A stretch of 64,000 nucleotides of DNA from Falciphora oryzae (GCA_000733355.1 JNVV01000023.1:374300-438299), one strand, 5' to 3'; shown: positions 37,001 to 48,919, counted from the first letter of the stretch. Numbers and translations are program-made. Notes: generated by a model not told the origin, from the letters alone.

Positions 37001-39514
37001 TCCACTGTTGCCGCCTCGATTGTTTTATTCCCCATCTGCCTCTGCTGTTTCATATACTCTACTTTCTCTGCTTATTTTACATGTCCGCATTGTTGGAGAC
37101 GCCCCTCTTGCCCCCTCCATGGCAGTAGATACGCTCCTTGGTGGTTTGCCGATGTGCTGTGTTGGTCCGCGCCACGGGCAGCCTCCAGGCGCCGCGAAAC
37201 GAGATCCCAAGTGGCTGGGCGCCCAGCCAAAAATTCGCTTACTGCGTGGAGCTGGGAACACGCTCACCGGAGAAACTCCACGCCTTGGCGGGACTCACAT
37301 TGGCCGTCAATGCTGGAGAGGGTTGGCCGTCAATGCTGGAGAGGGTTGGCATCCATCACGCATCTGAAAACGGCAAAGTCAAAAGTGACAGTGCCGAACA
37401 ATTCGTCAATTGGCCCCTTTGCATCTTTGCCCTCCCCAGACCGCGGCACCGCGGGTGCATCAGCCTGGTTCACCCATCCCAGTCAGGAGGCGCGGGAACC
37501 GGCCGGTTGGCTCGTTCCGCCGGCATCCATCTCCCGAAAGGCCATTGTCAACCATGCTATCCCTGTGCGCCTGCCCCTGAGAGCCAGATGCTGCACGTGT
37601 TCCCCAGCCAACCGCGCCTGCATGCCGCCATGACCACTCAGCCTTGTTGGTGAATTTCGACTCGCTGTCGCTGCGGCCTCCGCTTTTCCGGCCAGCCAAC
37701 CCCAGCAACTGGTCCTTGGCCCAGCCCTGCTAGCCAGCTGAACAAAGCTTCCTGCAGGGTCTCAACACAGCCAAGTTCTGCCCGTCTAGTCAGAAAACTA
37801 GACAAGAAGCCTTGTGCCCATCGCTGCAACGCTCTGCTGTTTTAGCATACTCCCCTATGATATGTAATCTTTGACTAGGCCGCCAGGTACCCCCGTACGT
37901 CCAACCAACCGGTCAGGCACTTGTTTTTGGTCTGTAGCACTCGGGTCTTGGGGTGTAATTAGTCCGCCACTATTTGTTCCTGAAGGCGACATCTCTTCCA
38001 TCAAAGCCCCTGCCTATCATGTGATATTATTAGAGTGTGATGCAGCGCCCGGGCATCAATTGTAGTCTGGCTTATAGAACTATGATCGACGAAGTGGCTA
38101 GTTTCATTCAGAAGCTAGGACCTCGCGCAGATGATTCCAACCGCCGGCCATCCGCTCTTTGATTAGTTTCGAGAAAAGGATAAGCCTGTTGCACATATTG
38201 GCACAGCTCTTTGGAAGTTTCTAGCTTTCATATCTACCGTCTGCTTCTACCTACGCAATCATCCCGGATAAAACTTTGATATCTCGAGTTCCTACCCAAC
38301 ACTCAAAGATAGGTCAAGGCCAAAGATCGCTTGCATAATACGAAGCGAAAGCTGCTGATACAAATGTTTCCTACGCTCTTCCATAGTACAATGATGAAAC
38401 AAGGTTGGCGCCGTCTTATAATAGGATGTGAAAGATTGAAAAGCCCACGTACTATATGGTATTATCTATCTACGCTAAACGAGAACAAAGGGGATATCAA
38501 GTCCATGCCGGTTCTGATGCTCCGGAAGCAGGCCGATTCTTGAATGTGGTGTGGCCCCGGCATCTATGAAAGCACCCTAGCCTCCCCGAAAATGCCCTAG
38601 AGCTGGTCGGGAGACTTCATGGCAGTGATCAAGTCATCCAAGGTGGACCCAGACGACCGAAGCCATGGCAATATTTTAGATAGGGAACGGGCATACCCCT
38701 AATATCATGTGCTGGAGTATACGCATTTCATTTCAGCCTTGTTTTTTTTTCATCTCTCCAAGAGCGGTCGTCGCTTGTGGCTGTAGCCCGTTTCAAAGGC
38801 CAAGTGAATCTCTATACAACCAAAGACCATAGTACTCTGCGGAACTTTAGGCCAGTAAACTGTGATTGGAGCCCAGCCACCTGTCATGGACGCGCCGCGG
38901 TAATTGGCTACCATCTGGACCACCTATTAATAAATTACTGTAGATGCACTCTTCAATCTTGTTCGCGTTGATGCGAAGGGCATCAGCCCACACCATAAGT
39001 GGCTGATGCTCCCAGCCTCAAATCATCCAAGGCGCAGGACGGCGCTGGCTGTGCCACTCGCTGCTAGGCTCAAGAACATGGTGGTGTGCTGGTCGAATGG
39101 GTCTTGCCTGCAATGCAAACCAATCTCTGGCGGGTGCCTGCCTTACCAATCAACCGAGTCTGTATTCTTTCCTCCATTGAGCTCCTTGAGTCGTATTGCC
39201 TCCTGTGTTGCAACAGCGGAGAACAGCAGAGCACTGGCCCGAACATGCAAACAAGTTAGGAACGCACCTGCAACACCCAGCCTGCGCCAAGCTTTGTGCA
39301 ATACGCTCGTGGTGCCTGCCCATCAACCCTACCATGCGCTGGCCGGCTCCTGACTGCGGGCACCTACCGACTCGGGAGACACGGAAAGCTTGGTGGCAGC
39401 CAGCAGCAAGTCCTGAATTCTCTTCGGTCACGTCTGGCGCCGTCCCGAGTCTGTCCACCATTTCTCGGATCGCCTCCAACACAACAAAGCGGTCGACGAC
39501 TACGCCAGCAAGCC
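34044..39514. other. 5.4 kb without a convincing gene
   Basis: The first part is the promoter/5' UTR of the minus-strand kinase. Beyond it are A-tracts (35611-35632), many short ORFs and an AT-richer stretch at roughly 37.9-38.95 kb that looks decayed. The longest plus frame (36659-37633; internal ATG at 36944) has one hydrophobic segment but otherwise random-looking composition and is not called. A 23-bp direct duplication lies at 37301-37346. Confidence 0.4.
37301..37346. repeat. 23-bp tandem duplication (2 copies)
   Basis: The unit beginning TGGCCGTCAATGCTGGAGAG occurs twice back to back (37301-37323 and 37324-37346), followed by the first four bases of a third copy. Perfect identity suggests a recent slippage event. 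Confidence 0.8.
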
Positions 39515-39670
39515 ATGTCTAGCGGAGACCCATCCACTTTCCCAGCGACACAGGCACCCGAGAAGCACGTCGGCCTTCTGGCAATCGCCTTCCCTGTCAC
39601 AATCGCGACCGTGTCCATCCTATTTTTCGTCACGTTCCTCGCCCTCGTCCTGGCAAGTTCCGACAGCTGA
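39515..39670 (+). CDS. possible 51-aa single-pass membrane peptide
   Basis: ATG at 39515 opens a 51-codon frame: a hydrophilic start (MSSGDPSTFPATQAPEKH), one clear 25-residue membrane segment (GLLAIAFPVTIATVSILFFV onward) and a short tail to TGA. No family is recognised. The next 300 bases contain a canonical-looking intron (donor GTATGT near 39699, acceptor CCCAG at about 39785), so the ORF might be the first exon of a longer gene that I could not join in frame. Confidence 0.3.
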   Translation: MSSGDPSTFPATQAPEKHVGLLAIAFPVTIATVSILFFVTFLALVLASSDS

Positions 39671-40033
39671 GAGGCTTGTATCGACGACCGGTGGCCCTGG
39701 TATGTGTGTCTTGGCTCCCTTTGCACACATCTCCAGCACATCGTGCACTGTCCCCATCTAACGCATGTTCCCGTTTCCTTCCCAGAACGCACAGCGCTCC
39801 AGACTCGAGAGGACAGCCTACCCCTCGCCGGTCGACTTGCTTGGCTCTCCTGCTGCCGCCAGCTGTGCTCTCCTTCCATGGACTACCAGACCGGCCCCGT
39901 CACGGAACCAGCCACCACCCTCCTTGGCACTGCAGCTGCACGGCGGCTAATCTAAAGACTGGCGTACTCTTCGACCTATGGAGCAGTGGCCTTCAGGTCC
40001 AGCAGGCCCTAACGATAGATTCCGTGGATACAC

Positions 40034-41022
40034 ATGCGCCACGAGACTGTCTCCCGGCCTCCATCTCCCCCGATGACTATCCACTCCGGTGTCACCACGC
40101 GCTTTCACTTCACTCCCCGTGGACACGAGGCGCTCGGGCACGGCTACGAAGGTGACTTGTGTCTTGGTCAAGGCGGAGCGGTCTTCTGCCCCAAGGGCCC
40201 AATACTCAGCAAGGTGTGTCGTCTCTTGTGTCGTGTTTGGTCAGCGGTACTTGGTGTTTCGTCGTTCTATGAGCCGTCGACAAATCTTTCAATCTTCGCT
40301 GCTTCTTTGCTTCGCAACCTTCTCGCACCTCTTTTCTACGCGACCGTCAATCCTTCTATTGGCCACTGCTATTCCTTTTGGATTACACCCACTCTGCTCA
40401 GCCGCGAGCTCGACGCCTTCGAGAACAACATTCGATGGGAGATATCATCTCCACAACCTGGTACGTCAGATGCCTCTGGATCCATGTCACACTCCCGGCG
40501 CCGACCTTGGGCACTTCAATTCTGCCGTGGTATAGTAGCTGACCTCTGTTCTTTCTCTCCTTAGGTGCCATTGCCAGCGTCCCAGACATCCACCTGTCCC
40601 ACCACAGTGCCCCTGAACCATACATCTCCGCTCTCTGGGCCCAGGTCGACCACACGACAGGCGGGAGAGTCGGCTTCCACTACCGAAACACGATGCATGG
40701 CGTGCAACTCAACGACTCAACATCAGCAGCAACGATGCGGAGTCCAGGGACCGCGTCGCTTCGCCATCACAAGCCAAGTCCCGCCTCGCCTGCCACCGAG
40801 GACACGCTTCTCCACGGTGGACGCCAACACCGCTCCCGCCGTCACGGCACGGTTAGCGCATCGAACCAGCCCGAAGTTTCCGAGCCTGGCACGTCCCAAT
40901 CAACCATGGCAACCCCGCCGCTGGCAAGCGCCTCGGTTCCGACTGACTGTTGCCGCACCGTCGACGTTTTGTTCCAAGATCCTTTTGCCAAATATGCTGT
41001 CTTCTTCCCGCGTCTATCTTAA
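40034..41022 (+). CDS. candidate two- or three-exon protein of unknown function
   Basis: A frame from 40034 (alternative ATG at 40073, MTIHSGVTTRFHFTPRGHEA) runs to a GTACGT donor at 40461 (phase 1). The acceptor CTTAG at 40563-40564 joins it in frame to 40565-41022. The junction reads WEISSPQPG|AIASVPDIHL. The region 40214-40408 could be removed as a further in-frame intron (GTGTGT...GAG). With start 40073 and one intron the product is 281 residues: a Gly-rich segment (HGYEGDLCLGQGGAVFCPKG), a hydrophobic middle, then a Ser/Thr/Pro-rich tail. No domain recognised. Composition across the splice junction is protein-like, but this needs a transcript. Confidence 0.4.
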
Positions 41023-41534
41023 TTGTGTTGTTTCCACTTTTCTTTGTAACCATTCTTCTCGTTCTATAGGTAGTCTAGTGTAGATCCATGTAGACAACAA
41101 TCAAGCCAAATGCCTCGACCGCGACGCTTCCATGTAGTTCATCCGCTTCCCAATGTCAGCCATCCTCGTCGGAATTCTGGATTAAGTCCCCCTACGCTAT
41201 CCTTGGGAACCAAGCTAGACATGTCATGGCTGTACGGATTGTCTTAGTCCAAGTCGTATTACGAGGCATCCACGCGGAACAAGATAGAACGAGGTAGTTA
41301 CTTGCCAAAACGATCTCTAAGCTACCTAGAATACATGGCCAAGGTCACAAACAAAGCGGAGATCTCCAGGACGTTGCTTCTTGGCGCACGACAAAGTCCG
41401 ACTCCACATGCCCACCAGCTCAGCACATACATTCTGCCTCTAATCGAGGCATCTTTCCCACGTAGAAACGGGAGTGTCACCCAGGCCTCGCGGGCAGATG
41501 AACCCGCAGCAAAGCGCCGCCGCCCTCGCCATGC
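41023..41534. other. intergenic, no supported gene
   Basis: Between the candidate gene ending at 41022 and the minus-strand ORF ending at 41535. No domain-bearing frame. Confidence 0.35.
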
Positions 41535-41921
41535 TTACCTGCAAGCCCGCGACTGGTGGCCCAGAAGACGGGACTCCCGCTCGGCCTCCTGGAACCTGGC
41601 AAGCCTGCCTGGCTCGAGCTGGAGCTCGTGGGGCACCCGATGGGTGAGCAGGGGTGCTGCTGCTCGACGGGGTCGTGGCTCATGGAGCGGCCGCAAAGTC
41701 ACCGAGAGAACGTCCCCGAGGACGCGTCCGGCCCGGAGGAACCAAAGTCCGAACCGGTCGAAGGGCTGGCCGTGGGCCTCGCCCGCGGCGATCTCGTCGG
41801 CCGCGGCCAGGGTCTGCCAGCACCGGCGGGCAGCGCCCGACCACAGCGACCAGGTGCTGGCCAGGACGGCGATGGTGGCGGCCATCGCGCCAATGATCCC
41901 CATAAAGCCCCAGCCAGACAT
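41535..41921 (-). CDS. candidate small membrane protein, 128 aa
   Basis: An ATG at 41921 in CCACC context begins MSGWGFMGIIGAMAATIAVL, one N-terminal membrane segment, followed by a Trp/Ala-rich helix (STWSLWSGAARRCWQTLAAA) and an Arg/Leu-rich hydrophilic tail. The frame ends at a TAA that coincides with a GTAAGC donor-like site (41540-41535), so the C-terminus could continue in a further exon. Upstream, an apparent intron (donor 42153 GTATGT, acceptor TAG at 41959-41958) ends 36 bases before the ATG. That intron contains the block shared with the locus at 53.4 kb. No family recognised. Confidence 0.4.
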   Translation of the reverse strand: MSGWGFMGIIGAMAATIAVLASTWSLWSGAARRCWQTLAAADEIAAGEAHGQPFDRFGLWFLRAGRVLGDVLSVTLRPLHEPRPRRAAAPLLTHRVPHELQLEPGRLARFQEAERESRLLGHQSRACR

Positions 41922-41984
41922 GGTGGGGCGGCGGCGGCGGCGGCGGTGATGAGGTTTCTATGTGCTTCTTTTTGCAAAAGGTCA

Positions 41985-42080
41985 GCAGTACTTGGTTTTT
42001 TAACCGTTCGAGCCAAGGTCGGAAACCAGAAAAGAATCAAAGCTGGAAAATTCGCTGGCGTTTTGGTGTGGGCGGCCAGC
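41985..42080 (-). repeat. conserved non-coding block, copy A
   Basis: About 96 bp that aligns over its whole length with 53445-53547. Perfect cores are CGTTCGAGCC (42005-42014) and CGTTTTGGTGTGGGCG (42059-42074), with aligned blocks between. It lies in a probable 5'-leader intron of the minus-strand small membrane-protein ORF. Origin (paralogous gene leader, introner-like element or short dispersed repeat) is open. Confidence 0.7.
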
Positions 42081-42310
42081 ATGGTTTCGTCTGCTGTTCT
42101 TTCCCATTTAGAATTGTTTATTGGCAAGAACGGTCAACTAAGATTCCACATACCTGCCACATCCTTCATTTTTGTTTTTGCAAAAATGGCAAGTTCTTCC
42201 ATTGCATAACGCCCAAACTGACAACAGTGACGTCGCTGACCGACCAACTAAGAACACAAAGCGGTTGGGAAAGAACGAGATGGAAAGTCCTCCGTCCACC
42301 AAGCCCCACC

Positions 42311-43780
42311 TCAGTTCCTGGGCCCCAGCTTCTCTAGCACCCGTGGCCCCTGCTCCTCCCACTCCTCCTTGGTGATCCACATGCTCTCCTTGTCGGCCAT
42401 GATGTTTGCCAGGACGGCACCACCCAGAAAGACCATGTGCCTGCGCCGCGGCGGGTCCTCTATCCTGACCTTGAACTTGTTGAGCCTCTCTGGGTTCCCA
42501 CCCAGGACCTTGGTCAACCACAGCTGCTTGATCTCCTTCTCTAGTCGAGACGGCAGACCGGGGTACATGGAGCTGCCACCAGAGAGCACAATAGCCTTGT
42601 AGAGGGAGGAGCGCACGTCCACATCGGCGGCCTGGATCGTGTCAAAAAGGAACTCGGCCATGCCCTTCTGCTCGCAGTCGACCAGGTGGGGCTGGAACAG
42701 GCACTCGGGCGCCTCGAAGCGCTCCGAGCCAACGCGGATGACGCGGCCGTCGGGCAGAGTGTAGCTTTCAACCAGGACAGTTGTCTCTTCAGATAGACGC
42801 TTGTCGAGCTCGAGGTCGTACGAGACGTAGCAGAGCTTCTCCTTGATCTGTCGCACCGTCTCAAAGTCGGCTGTCCGGTTGAGGGCGTAGCCACGTCGCA
42901 GGAGGAGGGCGATCAGGTTGCGTGTGACGTCGCGGCCCGCCACGTCCAGCCTTCGCGTGAGGTGGTTGAGCACGACCGACTCGTACACGGGGACGATGTG
43001 GGTGACGCCGTCGCCCGAGTCGACGACCACGCCGGAAGAAAGACCTGGAGGGATGGGGCGGAGATTGGTCAGAGAGGGCGGGAGGGACAGGAGGGAAGGT
43101 GGGAGCGGTCAAGAGGCAGACGGGAGAGTGACCTACCCTGAGCATACAGAGCCAGAACCGCCTGGATAGCAACGTAGACACCGCCAAAGCCATAGCGGTC
43201 AAACATGACCTCGCACATCTGCTCGCGGTTCTTGAGCGGGTTCATGGGCGGCTCGGTGAGCAGGATCTTGCGGCCGCGCGGGTCGACCTTCATCTTCTCG
43301 AAAAAGGTGTAGTCCCAGAGGTGCTGCATGTCGTCCCACTTCTTGACGATGCCGTTCTCCATGGGGTACGAGATCTGCAGCATGGTGCGGGCGGCCGAGG
43401 CGTCGTCGCCGCACATGATGTCCTTGATCCGCAGTCCGTCGATGCTGTCGCCCTTTTCTTCGGTTCGCAGGATCGGGCGCCCCACGATGGAGGGGAACTG
43501 GTGCTCGGGGAAGTTCTGCGCCGCATAGCCGACCTTGAGGAAGCCAGTGCCGCCGTCGAGCACTGTCGGGGAGAAAGCAGAGAGGTTAGCTGGGTGGTTG
43601 CGTAACGAAGGCAAGGGCCGCAGCTGGGCGGCGCCAGCAGCAGAAAGCTGAGAGCCGGGCTGGGTAGAGGCGGTCGGCACGAGGTGCTGCTTGGTGTCGG
43701 TTCGGAGGCGGCGGCGACAGCGTGCGGCAGCGGGGACTTCGAGGCGGGCAGTTCGTACCTATGGGCGGAGGAGACGCCAT
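42311..43780 (-). CDS. arp2: actin-related protein 2 (Arp2/3 complex)
   Basis: Three exons: 43780-43759 (22 nt), 43562-43137, 43044-42311; 393 residues, matching Arp2 length. After MASPPPI the actin phosphate-loop reads [19 protein letters not shown], followed by [11 protein letters not shown], the ATP-binding [17 protein letters not shown], and [20 protein letters not shown]. The C-terminus [20 protein letters not shown] and [10 protein letters not shown] are typical of Arp2 and not of conventional actin. With Arp3 and ARPC1-5 it nucleates branched actin filaments at endocytic patches. The tiny first exon and early intron are common in fungal actin-family genes. Confidence 0.95.
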
Positions 43781-44509
43781 GATTGCGGTAGACGGGAGAT
43801 GTGCGATGGAACAAAGGGTCGGCAGGCGAGTTCGCGGCGGCGGCAGCAGCAGCTACAGATGACAGAAGGGCGCTGGTGGCAGCGAGAACGGGGATGCTGC
43901 CAAGGTGGCCGAGGTGTCTGTGCAAGGAGGCTGTCCAAGGAGAGCTGGCGTCGTCTGGTCTCACAACGCTACAAGGTTGATTGGACTGGTGGGGTCGCCC
44001 ACCTGCGTCAGCGCTGGGCCGAGCTAGGCTGTGGCTGACTTGGTGGCTGGGCGGTGGGGCTGGTGGGGTCGGTAAAGACCAGGGGAGATTCAGCACAGAC
44101 CAATGACGAAACAGCACAGCACACTTTATGTTGTCGGGCTTCACGAAGAAGACTCGAGGCGGCAGCCCGAAGATGCGATGGATTACGTAGGAACCTATTG
44201 ACGGGGTCTCAAATATGATGCATCATTTGTTAAATGGGCAATATACCTCAGAATATTCAAACGCATCAAAATTGGTCGATTGTCACACTTCCCCGCATCA
44301 GCATGTCGACTCGGCGTGGTCTCCGGTTTGTGATCTGGGGAGACGAAGGTGCAGAGGGTAAGAGGAAGACGGTGTTTTTACGTGGAATATCGATATCAAT
44401 ATATATATATATATATATGCATGCCGAAGCAAAGTTGAAGCATATGCCCTGAGCGCCTCTATGCTATTTATGGAACCTTTTTAAATGATATCGCGCCGCC
44501 GTCGTCAGT
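43781..44509. other. intergenic with (TA)n microsatellite
   Basis: Promoter of arp2 and 3' flank of the GTP cyclohydrolase gene. A (TA)n run of about 10 units sits near 44399-44418. No gene supported. Confidence 0.5.
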
Positions 44510-46025
44510 TCATGAGGGCATTGCGCTAGAGTCCAACATATGACCCATCTTTTCGATCTGGATCATGGTGGGAGACACAGCGTTAGTCGTAAGGCAACGA
44601 ACATCGAAGGTGGAACAGCAGAGAAAAACACGAAGGACAACATACCTTTGTCTTTAGATACCCCTCAACCTCCTTACTCCTAAACCCACCCCTCCCCCTC
44701 CACGAGAGCGGGATCATGGCGACCCTCTCCTTGACGACCACCTCGCGGTTCGGCCCCTCGACGGCGCGGATCTTGTCCGGGTTGTTGGTCAACAGCCTGA
44801 TATCCCTCTGGCCCAGGTCGCGCAGGATCGCCGTCGCGAGGCCGTAACTGCGCGCGTCGGCCGGGTGTCGCAGCAGCAGGTTCGCCTCGACCGTGTCGGA
44901 CCCCAGGTCCTGTAGGTTGTACGCCTTGAGCTTCTCTCCTAAACCAATACCGCGCCCCTCCTGGCGCAGGTAGATGATGATGCCGCCGCCGCTTTCTGGT
45001 AGCGACATGAGCCGTGCCGCCTCGTCCAGCTGCTCGCCGCAGTCGCAGCGCGCCGACCACGCCGTCTCGCCCGTGTAGCACTCGCTATGGATGCGCACCA
45101 GTGGGATCTGCGGCGGCGCGGGCGCGCTGCCGCCTGAGCTTGCGCCCGCGGCCTCTTGCCCGCTAGTTGTCCTACCCGGGTACAGCACGCCCGTGTACGC
45201 GCCGCGGATCATGCGATCCATCTCGGTCTCGCCGGGCCGCGACGCGTCGAGGCTGCTGCTGCGGATGTTGTTACCAAAGACAATGGCCAGGTGCTCCTTG
45301 TTGTCGACATTGTTTTTGTACAGATGCAAGAACATCTGCGGCGCGGGACTGCTGCTGCCGCTGCCGGGGATGACGGTGGGGATGCGCGCGCGCACGATGC
45401 ACTGAACCTCGGGGAGCGTCTCGAGCAGGCGCGGCCGCTTGGAGCCGCAGCCGCTGGCGGAAGATAGTGTGCTGTCTACGGGCACGCCGGGCGGCACCGA
45501 GGCCGTGGGCGTCGCCGTGCCGGGGGTTCCCGGAGGAGTGAAGGCGGGGGAGAGCAGGGATGGTGGAGGCAGCGGCGATTGCTGGTCTGGTCCTGCGGGG
45601 TGTTGCGTTCCTAGGGCTTCGCGCAAGAGGGAGGCGGATGGTCTGTCGGGGTGGTGTTGTTGTGAAGCGAGGGGTGGGCGCGCGGCGGAGCCATGCTCGG
45701 CGGGGGCCTGGCGGCGATCTAGGGGGGTCTCATCGCCGCTCGAGACGTCCTCGTTGGCGGTGGCGCTGCTGGTGGCCGTCGGGGCGCTGGGTCGGGTGGG
45801 AGGCGAGTAGAAGGACGGGAGTTTGGTGCTGATCTCGGGCTCGGTCTCAGTCTGCCATTGCTGCCCCGCAGACGTCGGGGGATCCATCAGGGGCATCCGG
45901 TCGGGTCGCCCGTTGAGAGTGTGCTGCGGTTTGGGGAAATTGGAGAGCCGGGTTAGCGGATGTTGTCTCGGCGACGGAGGCGATGGCGCTGAGTACAGCA
46001 AGTGGTCCACCGAGAGCATCTTCAT
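44510..46025 (-). CDS. RIB1: GTP cyclohydrolase II (riboflavin biosynthesis)
   Basis: Two exons on the minus strand: 46025-44646 and 44557-44510 (48 nt, encoding [15 protein letters not shown]); 475 residues. The enzyme opens GTP to 2,5-diamino-6-ribosylamino-pyrimidinone phosphate, the first riboflavin step. Zinc ligands are in [20 protein letters not shown] (C316, C327, C329); the catalytic stretch is [29 protein letters not shown] and the conserved C-terminus KMGHML complete the family pattern. The last motif appears only if the 88-nt intron (GTATGT, branch CTAAC, CCAG) is spliced. The N-terminal ~215 residues are a Ser/Pro/Thr-rich extension. The frame is open upstream to 46136 but has no ATG there; the first ATG is 46025. 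Confidence 0.92.
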
Positions 46026-46985
46026 TGCGAAAGGGGCAAGATATGCGCCGGGAAGGGTAGTGCGGAGGCGCTCGCTCTTCGGCAAAAGGAGAGGGGCCTG
46101 CTCTGTGTACCTTGAACACGGAGGGGATCGAGGCAATTGGTGTCAAAGTCGCGGGAAAGTTGGCGGAATAAAAAAGGGCACAAACGTCTTCGTCAACGGG
46201 TGTCTCTTCGTCAGCAGCAGAGTTCTGGCTTTGCGCAGGGAAGTCGGAAGCCGAGGATTGGGTTCGAGAGACTGTTCGAGGAACAGGGTGCGGGATTAGT
46301 CAGGTGTTGGTTGGAATGACAAAATGCCGGACCAGCCGACCCGCCAGGATTTTCAGTCTGGGAATTTCGTCCAAAGGTTCACATGTCTCTTTGTCTATAG
46401 TTTACTTCCTTATTTTTTCCCCCTGAGAATATCAAATCCTCGTTTGCCTTTGTAATCTTCTGTTATCCTTCTCCTTTTTTAAGTATTACAATCTCATGGA
46501 CTGGTAAACGCTCATTGACGTCTGACCAGAAAGCTCAGCCGCAGTCGGCTTGTCAAATGCGCGCGCATTCCCAGCAGGCATTAGCGTGCTGCAATTGGCT
46601 TCCCCGCGCGCCCGCCGATTTCGCCGAGGTTCCGCGCGTGTCTCATGCGGGACATCAGACTCCTGCATTGCGCTAAAAGGGGAAGCAAAATCATGGTTTT
46701 ATGCCTGCCCACACACGGCCGCTGCTTGGTATCTACCTAGTCCAGTGCACGTGGATAGAACTCGCGTTCAAGGCTCGAGATCCTCTCCAAGGTCTCCTCC
46801 ATCCCTGACATGATTTCCAGCTGTATTCGACCTGCCAGCGATACCAATCCAATGCTCGTGTTGTTGGCATTTGCATTATCCTCTGCCTGTACCGTTTTGA
46901 TGCACATACCCCGTCTATCCATTGCCTTCTATCATCCTGGCCCATTTACTCCTGAGAAATCCTCCTACCCTCTCAGCTCCCTTCC
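46026..46985. other. intergenic, no supported gene
   Basis: Promoter of RIB1 and downstream flank of the adenylosuccinate synthetase gene. T-rich stretches and short ORFs only. Confidence 0.4.
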
Positions 46986-48919
46986 TTACCGGTAGATCAT
47001 GTCGTCGCGGCTCGGGCCCGTGCCGATCCAGGACACCTTGACGCCAACGTGCTCCTCGATGAACTCGACGTAGGCGCGCGCCTGGGCGGGCAGGTCCTCG
47101 AACTTCTTGACCGCCGTCGTGGGCGTGTTCCAGCCCTCAAACTCTTTGTACACCACCTGGACGCGCTCCAGCAGGCCCAGGTCGGCGGGGAAGTAGTCGA
47201 GGTCCTGGTCCGTGACCGGGTCGCGGTAGGCGACGGCGACGCGAATGGCCGGGAACGAGTCCAGCACGTCCAGCTTGGTCAGGTTGAGCGCCGTGTAGTG
47301 GTTGATGGCGGCCGAATACTTGACCACGACCAGGTCCAGCCAGCCGCAGCGTCGCTTGCGGCCCGTGCTGACGCCCCACTCGCGCCCGATCTCCTGCAGC
47401 TTGGTGCCGATCTCGCCCTCGTCCTCCGTCTTGAAGATGCCGTCGCCCACTCTTGTCGTGTAGGCCTTGACGACGCCGACGATGCTGTCGATCTTGCGCG
47501 GGTTGATGGCGAGGCCCGAGATGACGCCGCCCAGGCAGGGGTTGCTGCTGGTGACATAGGGGTAGGTGCCATAGTCGATGTCGAGCTAGTTGCCCCCGTG
47601 TCAACGCAGTGCCATGTGTAAGGTATGCGGTGGAAGCTAGACTCACCATCAGGGCATTTGCGCCCTCGATCAGGATCTTGCTGTCCCGGTCCTGAACATC
47701 TTTGATGAACTTGACGGCGTCGACGACGTAGTTGCCGAGCTCCTTGCGGTATTCCTACGCAAGGGAGAGGAATCGGGTCAGCGCGGGATTGTTCTTGTGG
47801 ATGGAGGCCTGACACATACCCTGAACCGGCCAATCTCCTCCTCGACGTCGTACTTGAGCAGATCGCCGAACCGCTTCTTATAGCCATCGGCAAGCTGGCG
47901 CAGTTTCCTCTCAAAGACCTCCTCGTCGAAGATCTCGGCGATACGGACACCACTCCGGGACTGGGAAATGGAGTAGAATTATTAGCCCTGAGCAACAATT
48001 TCAATGGGGCAGAGCGACAGCAACGGCGGCCAAACTCACAGCCTTGGTGCTGTACGACGGTCCGATTCCCCTTCCGGTCGTGCCAATCTTGCGGGCGCCC
48101 AGCTCGACCTCCTCGAGCCCGTCGACGGCGGCGTGCAGGTCAAAGTTGACCTGGCAGCGGTCCGAGACGAAGATGCGGTCACGCACGCCGGCCAGGCCCT
48201 TGTCCTCGAGTCCCTTGAGCTCCTTGAAGAAGCTGGGGACGTGGAAGACGACGCCCGAGCCGATGAGATTCTTGCACTTGGGGTTGATCAGGCCCGAGGG
48301 GAGGAGGTGGAAGCTGTACGAGACGCCGTTGGCGACGATGGAGTGGCCCGCATTGTGGCCGCCCTGGAGCGAGGACAAGAGATGTCAGTCGGCGCTTCCT
48401 GCGCACAGATTTCCAAGGCTTGGTTCTTTTCGGAGGGAGGCCTGGGAGACGTACAGCGGCTCTGGCGCAAAACTCAACCGAAGGGCAGAGGATGTCGGTA
48501 AGCTTCCCCTTTCCTGGTGGGCGAAAGCGCAGCTATGGTTAGCCACTGGCACTGCAACCGAAGGGGGTGTCGGGCGGCGCGTGTTCGGGCTTAGAGTAGA
48601 CAGAATCGAGCAGATTGGCGTGCGTACCTTCGTCGCTGTTTCGCAATGGATCACGTTCAATCGTCAGTAAACCAATTGCCCTCTATTATAACCACAATGT
48701 GCATGCGCCCGCAAGCGCATGTTGGGGAGGCGCATCGCAGCGCAGCGCATCAAATAGCATAGCACAGCATCGCGTGCGCTGGCGTCGCGTCAGGCCCAAG
48801 TTTGGCGGGGTCCTTGTCGGCTGCTTCTCCCCGCCCCGCCGACTTCGGAGAGTCGCAAAAAAGGCGAGGGGCATAAGATCGACTCACCCCCATTGGGCCC
48901 CGAGAATGATGGTAGCCAT
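46986..48919 (-). CDS. ADE12: adenylosuccinate synthetase, with 8-nt micro-exon
   Basis: Seven exons on the minus strand: 48919-48888, 48635-48628, 48513-48455, 48363-48040, 47960-47820, 47754-47647, 47585-46986; 423 residues, the normal length. It makes adenylosuccinate from IMP, Asp and GTP in AMP synthesis. The P-loop-like start [17 protein letters not shown] is assembled from exons 1, 2 and 3; exon 2 is only 8 nt (CGACGAAG). Further motifs: [42 protein letters not shown] and the C-terminal [13 protein letters not shown]. Every junction keeps the frame and restores the family sequence, so the exon set is well supported although long for a fungal gene. Confidence 0.95.

Noticed and set aside
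36659..37633. 324-codon plus frame in the gene desert
   Set aside because: One hydrophobic stretch, but otherwise random composition, no start context and no splice logic; GC-rich chance ORF is the simpler reading.
40214..40408. Firm intron in the 40-kb candidate gene
   Set aside because: The donor is GTGTGT and the stretch is open in frame and partly hydrophobic, so I left it as an option only.
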